Source: Bacillota bacterium
GTDB lineage: Bacteria; Bacillota; Bacilli; Alicyclobacillales; Alicyclobacillaceae
Length of the DNA: 5,559 bases
Direction: 5' to 3'
NCBI GenBank assembly: GCA_021820805.1
Contig: JAKADF010000237.1
Span: 384 to 5,942, forward strand
The translations under genes were made by a program, and so were the position numbers. Below, in pieces: positions 1-5,559 of the stretch (its first letter is position 1; each line of letters starts with the position of its first letter). The notes under the pieces were generated by a model that saw nothing but the letters and a program-made list of their open reading frames with translations, ran no database searches and was not told the DNA's origin.

Positions 1-2042
1 CTCCAATTGTTGAACAAGAGGGTGAATTGTGCTTCACATTATACACACCTGAAGGAGATTCTGTAGTTACATCTACTGGGATTATTATTCACGTAGGTAC
101 GATGGGATCAGCTATTAAGTTCATGGTGAACCATAATTACGAGGTAAATCCAGGCATTGAACCTGGCGATATCTTTTGCAACAATGACTGCCAAGTTGGA
201 AATGTTCATCCTTGTGATGTGCACACACTTGTACCAGTGTTTTGGGACGGTGCAGTCGTCGGCTGGGTCGGCGGTGTGACGCACGTTATTGATACAGGTG
301 CAACAGGTCCAGGCAGTATGACAGTCGGGCCAGTCACCCGTTATGACGACGGGTACCAAGTTGCATGTCGGAAGATTGGAAAAAGAGATGAGCTCCTGCA
401 GGACTGGGTGATTGAAAGTCAACGTTCAATTCGAACGACTAAATATTGGGTGCTTGATGAAAAGACGCGGATAGCAGGATGTCACATGATTCGTGACCTC
501 GTTCTTGGCATCATTGCTGAGGAAGGTGTCGACGCATATCAGCAGTTTATCCGTGAAGTTATCGAAGAAGGCCGACGTGGTCTGATCAATCGTGTTAAAG
601 CGATGCTCATTCCAGGAAAGTACAGGCAAGTATCATTTGTAGATATTCCATACCGTCACACGGATGTTGAAGTGCCTCCATATGCGAAAATTGATACGAT
701 TATGCATGCTCCATCCAAAATCATCGTGGAGCGGGACGGTCATTTAGCGCTTGACTTTGAAGGTTCAAGCAGGTGGGGCTGGCATAGTTACAATGCAGTT
801 CCGGTTTCATTTACAAGCGGGATTTGGGTCATGATGACTCAAACATTGGTGCCAAATGATCGGATTAACGACGGAGCTTATTTCGCGACAAAGTTTAATC
901 TGCCAAAAGGTGCATGGATGAACCCTGATGATATCCGGACTGCGCACAGTTATTCTTGGCACTTCCTTGTTTCTGCTTGGAGCCCGCTGTGGCGCGGCCT
1001 GAGTCGTGGTTATTTTGCACGCGGCTATCTGGAAGAAGTCAATGCAGGGAATGCGAACACAAGTAACTGGCTGCAAGGCGGCGGATATAACCAGTTTAAC
1101 GCGATTCATGCCGTAAACAGTTTTGAAGCTGCTGCCGAAGGAACCGGAGCCAGTGCGGTAAGAGATGGAATCGATAACGGAGCTGCAATTTGGAACCCAG
1201 AAGGCGACATGGGAGATATGGAAGTTTGGGAAATCATGGAGCCGACTATTTACCTCGGCAGATCGGTTAAACCAAACACTGGAGGATACGGAAAACGCCG
1301 CGGCGGTTGTGGATGGGAATCTCTCCGTATGGTTTGGGGTGCCAGAGACTGGACGATGTTCTTCATGGGTAATGGTTATATGTCAAGTGATTGTGGACTT
1401 ATGGGCGGGTACCCTGCCGCATCTGGATATCGGTTCGAGGCACACGGAACAGATTTACGATCACGTTTTGATAAACAATTACCTTTCCCTCAGGGTGGAG
1501 ATGCGGATCCAGAAAATCCGATATACGAAAAAGTATTGAATGCGAAAGTTATCAAACGTGATAAGCAAGCCATTACAACGGAAGCGATTTTTGATAACAC
1601 AGACCTCTATTTAAACTACTTGCGCGGCGGTCCAGGTTTTGGCGATCCGCTTGAGAGAAGTGCAGCAGACATCGAAAAGGACTTGAATGGAGGCTACGTG
1701 CTTCCGAAATATGCTGCAAAGGTGTACGGTGCGGTAATTACGAAGGATGAAGGTGGCACCTATTACGTGGATGCACAAAAGACGAGCGAGCGGCGTAAAG
1801 AAATTCGTCTTGAAAGATTGCAAAGGGGTAAACCAACGCGCGAATGGATGAAAGAAGAAAAAGAACGCATTCTGCAAAAAGATGCTTCCGTTCAGGTTCG
1901 TCATATGTATGCAACCAGTTTTGAATTAAGCAAGGAATTTACCGATGAGTTTCGTGATTTCTGGGGCTTATCATCCGATTGGAACATTACAGAGGATGAA
2001 CTGGAAATGCCAACATTCGGGTCTGGGCACAGATTAAGCTAA
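1..2042 (+). CDS. acxB: Acetone carboxylase alpha subunit (5'-truncated by window)
   Basis: Catalytic alpha subunit of ATP-dependent acetone carboxylase, an alpha2-beta2-gamma2 cytoplasmic enzyme that converts acetone plus bicarbonate to acetoacetate; it belongs to the hydantoinase B/oxoprolinase (HyuB) superfamily. The frame is open from the window edge (first whole codon at 3), so the TTG at 27 is internal and not a start; 679 codons are visible. The family is about 770 residues, so roughly 80-100 N-terminal residues are missing. Near the visible N-terminus lies GNVHPCDVH, then VTHVID. The His codon at 207, Asp at 216 and His at 282 have the His-x2-Asp...His spacing (0, +3, +25) that I recall for the Mn ligands of the Xanthobacter enzyme. 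The glycine-rich GGPGFGDPLER (about 1624-1656) and the following NGGYV are typical of HyuB C-termini. The gene ends in TAA, 18 nt before the gamma-subunit gene. A related ketone carboxylase such as acetophenone carboxylase is the main alternative, but the adjacent gamma subunit argues for acetone carboxylase. Confidence 0.9.
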   Translation, partial: PIVEQEGELCFTLYTPEGDSVVTSTGIIIHVGTMGSAIKFMVNHNYEVNPGIEPGDIFCNNDCQVGNVHPCDVHTLVPVFWDGAVVGWVGGVTHVIDTGATGPGSMTVGPVTRYDDGYQVACRKIGKRDELLQDWVIESQRSIRTTKYWVLDEKTRIAGCHMIRDLVLGIIAEEGVDAYQQFIREVIEEGRRGLINRVKAMLIPGKYRQVSFVDIPYRHTDVEVPPYAKIDTIMHAPSKIIVERDGHLALDFEGSSRWGWHSYNAVPVSFTSGIWVMMTQTLVPNDRINDGAYFATKFNLPKGAWMNPDDIRTAHSYSWHFLVSAWSPLWRGLSRGYFARGYLEEVNAGNANTSNWLQGGGYNQFNAIHAVNSFEAAAEGTGASAVRDGIDNGAAIWNPEGDMGDMEVWEIMEPTIYLGRSVKPNTGGYGKRRGGCGWESLRMVWGARDWTMFFMGNGYMSSDCGLMGGYPAASGYRFEAHGTDLRSRFDKQLPFPQGGDADPENPIYEKVLNAKVIKRDKQAITTEAIFDNTDLYLNYLRGGPGFGDPLERSAADIEKDLNGGYVLPKYAAKVYGAVITKDEGGTYYVDAQKTSERRKEIRLERLQRGKPTREWMKEEKERILQKDASVQVRHMYATSFELSKEFTDEFRDFWGLSSDWNITEDELEMPTFGSGHRLS

Positions 2043-2047
2043 TAGGG

Positions 2048-2056
2048 AGAGGTGAT
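2048..2056 (+). promoter_or_regulatory. Ribosome binding site of acxC
   Basis: AGAGGTGAT closely matches the Bacillus-type anti-Shine-Dalgarno complement and lies 4 nt before ATG 2061. An in-frame GTG at 2052 lies inside this site and is therefore an unlikely start, so the site decides in favour of the ATG. Confidence 0.75.
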
Positions 2057-2060
2057 AGAA

Positions 2061-2564
2061 ATGGCTGATTATGATCGTGCGACGATAGAAGAGTTAGTTG
2101 ACGGGACGATTGACTTTCGTAAGTATAAGACGATGTTGTCCTCATTTAAAGACCCAGGGCGTTTTGATACGTATTTGAGTATCTTGCAAGATAGAGTTTC
2201 ATGGGATGATCAGATTTTACTTCCATATGGACTGCACTTGTACATTGTGCAAAAGGAAAACGGAAATCGGATTGTAAAGTGCGATTGCGGTCATGAATTT
2301 TGTGACTATCACGACAACTGGAAATTGCATGCCCTTGTCTATGTTCGAGATTCTAAGGAAAAATTAACAGAGCTTTATCCGGAACACCTTGCGCCACACC
2401 CAGAGTGGCAGGTCATTCGGGAGTATTATTGCCCGAATTGCGCAACCCAACTGGAGGTTGAGGCAGTTACCCCATGGTATCCTGTTGTTTATGATTTTGA
2501 GCCGGATATTGAAGCTTTTTATGAAGAATGGCTTGGTCGGCCTGTACCTACTCCGCAAAAGTAA
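2061..2564 (+). CDS. acxC: Acetone carboxylase gamma subunit
   Basis: Small subunit of acetone carboxylase, 167 residues from ATG 2061, the usual size of this subunit (about 168). It starts 18 nt after the alpha-subunit stop, so the two genes are almost certainly cotranscribed. The visible signature is a cysteine cluster: CDCGHEFC (Cys74, Cys76, Cys81) followed about 40 residues later by CPNC (Cys124, Cys127). This looks like a structural zinc site, consistent with the zinc reported for purified acetone carboxylase. The rest is rich in Tyr, Trp and acidic residues, with no membrane segment or signal peptide, as expected for a cytoplasmic subunit. The C-terminal stretch with YDFEPDIEAFYEEWLG is also typical. 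The subunit has no known independent activity; it is part of the hexameric complex. Assignment rests on length, cysteine pattern and position after acxB. Confidence 0.9.
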   Translation: MADYDRATIEELVDGTIDFRKYKTMLSSFKDPGRFDTYLSILQDRVSWDDQILLPYGLHLYIVQKENGNRIVKCDCGHEFCDYHDNWKLHALVYVRDSKEKLTELYPEHLAPHPEWQVIREYYCPNCATQLEVEAVTPWYPVVYDFEPDIEAFYEEWLGRPVPTPQK

Positions 2565-2582
2565 TAAGCGATAAAGCCTGTC

Positions 2583-2614
2583 GGCAAGCCGCCAAACTGC
2601 GGCTTGCCTTTATA
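2583..2614 (+). terminator. Rho-independent terminator of the acx operon, possibly shared with the convergent regulator
   Basis: GGCAAGCCGC (2583-2592) and GCGGCTTGCC (2599-2608) form a perfect 10-bp, GC-rich stem with a 6-nt CAAACT loop. It is followed by TTTATATTAT, an acceptable U-rich tail on the + strand. The stem begins 18 nt after the acxC stop. On the - strand it lies 6 nt beyond the regulator's stop codon, but the tail there (GACAGGCTTTAT) is poor in U. It should therefore act mainly on the acx transcript and only weakly on the regulator's. Confidence 0.85.
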
Positions 2615-4618
2615 TTATAAGAGTCCGAATTTTTTTAATCGGCGGTACAGAGTTGTTCTAGCGATGCCGAGCTGCCGGCTGACTTCAGAGAGATTGCCAT
2701 TTGAGTCTGCCAGCAGTCGCATAAGTTTTTCAAGTTCACCCTTTTGTTTCGATGTAGTTTCGTTATGAACTGTCTCAAGGGCCGGTTGATCTCTGTTATT
2801 TCGCTTGTGATAGTAGTTTTCGTAGTCGTTTTGTATTGTTGATGGTAAATCTTCAATATAAATTATATTGTCCTGGTAGAAAAGCATTGCGTGCGTGAAA
2901 ACGTTTTCGAGTTCTCGCACATTACCAGGCCATGTGTAGATATTCGATAGAAATTGAAGCAAATTTTCATCAATTTTCGGGATTTGCACATGAGACGCAG
3001 CTGAAAGTTGACGCAGCATATACGAAATAAATAAAGGAATATCCTCACGACGATTGCGAAGCGGGGGTATAGCAACATTTACGACACTAATTCTGTAGTA
3101 TAGGTCTGCTCGAAAAAGTCCACGTTCAATGAGTTCTTCTATATCTCGATTTGTAGCAGCAATAATTCGAACATCCACAGGTATCGGTTTTGCCGTTCCT
3201 AGATGGACAACCTCCTTTTCCTGAATTACACGCAGCAAATAAACCTGAAATTCAGGTGACATCTCCTCAATTTCATCTAGAAAAAGGGTACCGCCATTTG
3301 CGTCTTCAAATTTTCCTTTTCGGCCATTTTTTGCAGCACCTGTGAAAGTCCCTCCCTCAAACCCGAACAATTCGCTTGCAAGTAAATCTTTTGGAACGGC
3401 TCCGCAGTTGATGGCTACAAAAGGTGCATTACGGCGTGGACTTGAATTGTGGATTGCGCGTGCGAAACGCTCTTTGCCTGTCCCGCTTTCTCCTTGAAGC
3501 AGTATTGGAACGTCTGTTTTGGATGCAATGTCGCATCTCTTTATCGCAGATCTGATTAGGTCAGACTGGCCTATTAAGCTTGACCAGACACCACTCGAAT
3601 GTGAAGTTATACTTTTTGCATTATTCCCTGTTGGTCTTACAATCAAGATAAATCCAATGCAGCGATTCGCGTAGTGGACTTCTCGCACACTTGCTTTCAT
3701 ACAAATTTGATTTATTGTAATATCACTTTCTTGTTCTTGCCCTTCTGGGGATTTTAACTTAAGCAAGAAGTCGTGAAATTCTGAGTCTGCCCACGCATCA
3801 AATAGTTCTTTGCCTGTATGTTCCAGGACTATTTGGCGAGCTCGTTGACTTGCTTCAATAATGTGAAAAGCGACATCGACCGCAATTACACCATCACCTG
3901 GGTAACGATGAATGCTGTGAACGAATTCCTCTAAGATACTGTAATGGAATTTCATGGATTGTTCAAGGAGTCGATTTTGAATGGTTTGTGCCGCCATTAC
4001 AGTCATGCCAAGTGTATGAGATTGTGCATTCTTCCAAAGTCCCGTTACATCAATCACGCCCAACGTCTCGTGGGTTATTGGGTCGTGAATCGGTGTGGAA
4101 GCACACACCCAATTGTGTACACCTTCGCAGAAATGTTCAGCAGCAAAAACTTGAACAGGCTTTTGCAAAGCTAAACTGGTACCAATTGCATTTGTGCCAA
4201 TTGTTTTTTCACTCCAATCGGCTCCTTGCACAAAATTCATCTGTTCAGCACTTTGAAGTGTCTTTTGATTACCATCAACAAGAAGAATCCTTCCTTTGTT
4301 ATCTGCAAGCGTTACTAGGTGATTCGTGTCTTTAACGTGCCTTGAAAGATCGTGAAGGATTGGAACAGCGTGATCGTATAAATAAGAAAGCTGCAAGATT
4401 TCCTTAATCTCGTCATTCTCAAGTAATATCTCAGTTTTATCTCGTGATGGGTTTACGCCAGTATTTATGCATCTTTGCCAGGAATCGTGGATAAAGCTTC
4501 GAGCAGTTGTATGATTATGATGAGGGTTATTTAAAAAGTCGATCCAATTTCTTTCGGTGATCATGCGTTGCGTCGTCAAACTACATGGCATGTCATCAAT
4601 AGCCTGCCGGCGTTGCAT
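2615..4618 (-). CDS. AcoR-family sigma-54-dependent transcriptional activator, probable acetone carboxylase regulator
   Basis: Bacterial enhancer-binding protein of 667 residues from ATG 4618. This start is chosen because GGGGGAG (4627-4633) lies 8 nt before it, whereas the in-frame GTG at 4627 overlaps that site. Residues 46-50 (SWQRC) and 135-150 (WSEKTIGTNAIGTSLA), EHF at 161-163, and STPIHDP with GVIDVTG (174-193) are the AcoR/DhaR-type N-terminal and GAF sensor region. Residues about 230-330 look PAS-like. The AAA+ sigma-54 interaction domain (about 345-585) has Walker A GESGTGKE (376-383), a variant GAFTGA loop GTFTGA (423-428), Walker B GGTLFLDEI (442-450), the arginine-finger region FRADLYYR (502-509) and NVREL (566-570). 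A Fis-type helix-turn-helix ends the protein (about 642-664). AcoR relatives respond to small ketones and alcohols, and AcxR of Xanthobacter belongs to this class. Convergence with acxBC makes it the likely acx activator; the effector is inferred. The acx promoter lies outside the window. An acetoin or other catabolic regulator is the alternative. Confidence 0.92.
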   Translation of the reverse strand: MQRRQAIDDMPCSLTTQRMITERNWIDFLNNPHHNHTTARSFIHDSWQRCINTGVNPSRDKTEILLENDEIKEILQLSYLYDHAVPILHDLSRHVKDTNHLVTLADNKGRILLVDGNQKTLQSAEQMNFVQGADWSEKTIGTNAIGTSLALQKPVQVFAAEHFCEGVHNWVCASTPIHDPITHETLGVIDVTGLWKNAQSHTLGMTVMAAQTIQNRLLEQSMKFHYSILEEFVHSIHRYPGDGVIAVDVAFHIIEASQRARQIVLEHTGKELFDAWADSEFHDFLLKLKSPEGQEQESDITINQICMKASVREVHYANRCIGFILIVRPTGNNAKSITSHSSGVWSSLIGQSDLIRSAIKRCDIASKTDVPILLQGESGTGKERFARAIHNSSPRRNAPFVAINCGAVPKDLLASELFGFEGGTFTGAAKNGRKGKFEDANGGTLFLDEIEEMSPEFQVYLLRVIQEKEVVHLGTAKPIPVDVRIIAATNRDIEELIERGLFRADLYYRISVVNVAIPPLRNRREDIPLFISYMLRQLSAASHVQIPKIDENLLQFLSNIYTWPGNVRELENVFTHAMLFYQDNIIYIEDLPSTIQNDYENYYHKRNNRDQPALETVHNETTSKQKGELEKLMRLLADSNGNLSEVSRQLGIARTTLYRRLKKFGLL

Positions 4619-4644
4619 TTGAGACACTCCCCCGGGAACATCAT
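4576..4644 (-). other. Possible 22-codon upstream ORF overlapping the regulator start in another frame
   Basis: ATG at 4644-4642 opens a 22-codon frame ending in TGA at 4578-4576. It is preceded by AGAGGTGA (4650-4657) with a 5-nt spacer, a ribosome binding site at least as good as that of the regulator itself. The frame passes over the regulator's GTG and ATG starts and stops about 40 nt inside its coding region, so its translation could interfere with, or be coupled to, regulator synthesis. The encoded peptide (Cys-containing, beginning MMFPGECLKC) resembles nothing I recognise. It may be accidental. Confidence 0.25.
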
Positions 4645-4679
4645 TCTGTTCACCTCTATATTAACAAATCATGTCCCGG
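4632..4679 (-). promoter_or_regulatory. Potential leader hairpin before the regulator start
   Basis: Read on the - strand, CCGGGACA (4679-4672) can pair with TGTTCCCGG (4640-4632): 8 bp with one bulged T and a 31-nt loop. The loop holds the upstream ORF's ribosome binding site and ATG, and the 3' arm shares two G residues with the regulator's GGGGGAG site. If transcribed, it could limit initiation. It cannot form if the transcript starts downstream of about 4672, as the candidate promoter below would imply. Confidence 0.25.
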
Positions 4680-4697
4680 AGTTCACGGAATGTTCAA
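4668..4697 (-). promoter_or_regulatory. Weak sigma-A-like promoter candidate for the regulator
   Basis: TTGAAC (4697-4692) and CATGAT (4673-4668) stand 18 nt apart on the - strand, each matching about four of six consensus bases. The spacing to the regulator ATG (about 50 nt) is reasonable. This is the best pair I found in the divergent spacer, but the match is weak and could be chance. Confidence 0.25.
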
Positions 4698-4792
4698 AAA
4701 TATATTGAGCACAAATAAGGTTTACTCGATGCAACGAATCCAGTTATTCTTATATCAGGAAAAGAAGCCATTCTATTGCTGTTTTATAGTTC

Positions 4793-4798
4793 AGGAGG
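4793..4798 (+). promoter_or_regulatory. Strong ribosome binding site fixing a TTG start
   Basis: AGGAGG, extended to AGGAGGAAA, lies 7 nt before TTG 4806. No ATG or GTG gives a comparable start: the first in-frame GTG (4821) would cut into the signal peptide and the first in-frame ATG (4902) would remove it. The site therefore defines the TTG as the start. I see no convincing promoter before it; TATAGT at 4785-4790 is too close to the site to serve as a -10 box. Confidence 0.8.
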
Positions 4799-4805
4799 AA
4801 ACCTT

Positions 4806-5559
4806 TTGAATCAATCTTGCGTGAGGAGATTGGCATCATCCACGATATTAAGTGTTCTAATTGCAACAACTACATTCATACCGTCGATTTCAGCTACACC
4901 CATGGCTGCAACCGGTGTAGATGATGTTGATGAAGCGACAATTTCGACATTAGCCGAGCAGTTGGTTGCGCTTAATCCAATTAACCATAGCAGCCCTGTG
5001 CAAAAAGCGGTGGATCCGATAATAAGAATGATGTCGAGCCCAAATTTTGATTGGAATGAAGTCTTGTTTGGCACAGATTCGCTTTCACCTTCCGAGTCCA
5101 GGACTTCTAATCTTTTGACCGCATCATTATCCAGAATTGCAACAGCAAATGTAGCAACTAGTTCAGATGCGTCTGATTTAATTACAACTTTTATTGCAGA
5201 CATGGAGTCACTTAACCCAAATATAACGGGTTCTGAAGCAGTCTCATTTATAAGAAGTTTGATTCATAATGCAGAAGCTCAGATGGAGGAACTCGTCTTT
5301 GAATCTCCTACACCCTGCACCCTCCCAGTATTATTACATACCGATTTTTCTAGTGAATTGAACGGGGCGGCCGCATCTGTACAAGCAATCTTCTCCAAAG
5401 GCGGACCGCAGACAACTACCATCCCGGCGGGGGGAACAGGAACAGGAACAGGAACAGGAACAGGAACAGGAACAGGAACAGGAACAGGAACAGGAACAGG
5501 AACAGGAACAGGAACAGGAACAGGAACAGGAACAGGAACAGGAACAGGAACAGGAACAG
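4806..5559 (+). CDS. Exported protein of unknown function with a C-terminal (Gly-Thr)n repeat (3'-truncated by window)
   Basis: Unrecognised secreted or cell-surface protein; 251 codons are visible and the frame is open at the window end. Residues 1-30 form a Sec-type signal peptide: a short n-region with Arg7-Arg8, a hydrophobic core (about Leu9-Ile25), then SISA with likely cleavage after Ala30. There is no lipobox (Cys5 precedes the core). Residues about 38-205 are rich in Ala, Ser, Thr and Leu, probably helical, with one Cys and no enzyme motif I know. Two segments, each containing LNP (residues 56-58 and 136-138), look weakly alike. After TTTIPAGG the protein becomes a pure Gly-Thr repeat from residue 210, encoded only by GGA and ACA. 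Such a stretch could be an extended linker or stalk and a target for O-glycosylation, by analogy with threonine-rich surface proteins; this is inference. It is divergent from the regulator gene. No LPXTG motif, S-layer homology domain or other anchor is visible, but the C-terminus lies outside the window. Confidence 0.75.
   Translation, partial: MNQSCVRRLASSTILSVLIATTTFIPSISATPMAATGVDDVDEATISTLAEQLVALNPINHSSPVQKAVDPIIRMMSSPNFDWNEVLFGTDSLSPSESRTSNLLTASLSRIATANVATSSDASDLITTFIADMESLNPNITGSEAVSFIRSLIHNAEAQMEELVFESPTPCTLPVLLHTDFSSELNGAAASVQAIFSKGGPQTTTIPAGGTGTGTGTGTGTGTGTGTGTGTGTGTGTGTGTGTGTGTGTGT
5433..5559 (+). repeat. Perfect GGAACA hexanucleotide tandem array
   Basis: Twenty-one uninterrupted copies of GGAACA (5433-5558) plus the first base of another, continuing to the window edge with no substitution. 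It follows a run of six G (5429-5434). The 6-bp unit preserves the frame of the gene starting at 4806 and encodes Gly-Thr. Complete identity at silent positions suggests recent expansion by replication slippage. The true copy number cannot be judged here. Confidence 0.98.

Noticed and set aside
27..29. TTG as the start of the alpha-subunit gene
   Set aside because: The reading frame continues upstream to the window edge, no Shine-Dalgarno site precedes it, and family length requires roughly 80-100 more N-terminal residues.
962..980. TGGCAC followed by TTG as a sigma-54 -24/-12 promoter
   Set aside because: The spacing is 4 nt where 5 is expected, the -12 element is incomplete, and it lies in the middle of acxB. 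A similar TGGCAC near 5069 lacks a TTGC element altogether.
1165..1539. 124-codon + strand frame inside the alpha-subunit gene
   Set aside because: It lies entirely within acxB, whose own frame matches the HyuB family along its length. It shows no ribosome binding site or recognisable motif.
3988..4335. 115-codon + strand frame opposite the regulator's sensor domain
   Set aside because: It is antisense to a well-matched GAF region of the AcoR-type protein and has no family resemblance or translation signal.
4785..4790. TATAGT as a -10 box for the exported-protein gene
   Set aside because: Transcription would begin inside the ribosome binding site at 4793-4798, leaving no usable leader, and no -35 box is correctly placed.
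4811..5203. 130-codon open frame on the - strand with a hydrophobic middle section
   Set aside because: It has no ribosome binding site before its ATG at 5203 and lies antisense to a + strand frame with AGGAGG, a correctly spaced TTG and a signal peptide. It is a shadow of that gene.
5433..5559. CRISPR array or collagen-like repeat
   Set aside because: There are no spacers between units, which rules out CRISPR. The encoded repeat is the dipeptide Gly-Thr and not Gly-X-Y triplets, so it is not collagen-like.

Overview
The window looks like chromosomal DNA from a low-to-middle GC Gram-positive bacterium, most likely Bacilli (a Bacillaceae- or Planococcaceae-type organism). This is an inference from purine-rich Shine-Dalgarno sites close to the Bacillus consensus, use of TTG as a start codon, moderate GC and AT-rich spacers. 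No rRNA, tRNA, phage gene or insertion sequence is visible, so the taxonomic call rests on style only.

Positions 1-2564 (+ strand) hold the end of an acetone carboxylase operon. They contain the alpha subunit (acxB, 5' end outside the window) and, 18 nt further on, the complete gamma subunit (acxC). The beta subunit (acxA) is expected just upstream, outside the window. The enzyme carboxylates acetone to acetoacetate at the cost of ATP, so acetone can be used as carbon source. A 10-bp perfect hairpin followed by a T-rich run (2583-2614) ends the operon.

Positions 2615-4618 (- strand) encode a complete AcoR-type sigma-54 activator, convergent with the operon and sharing the terminator region. 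It has an AcoR-type N-terminal and GAF sensor region, a probable PAS-like segment, an AAA+ sigma-54 interaction domain and a Fis-type helix-turn-helix. It is the obvious candidate regulator of the acx operon (AcxR role), although its target promoter is not in the window. Its start region is crowded: two in-frame starts, a short overlapping upstream reading frame with its own ribosome binding site, a potential leader hairpin and a small palindrome.

Positions 4806-5559 (+ strand) encode the start of a protein I cannot assign to a family. It begins at TTG behind a near-perfect AGGAGG, carries a Sec-type signal peptide and has about 175 residues of alanine/serine/threonine-rich sequence. It then enters a perfect GGAACA hexanucleotide array coding for (Gly-Thr)n that runs off the end of the window. 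This exported, repeat-bearing protein is the most novel item here. It is divergent from the regulator, separated by about 187 bp, and has no visible functional link to acetone metabolism.
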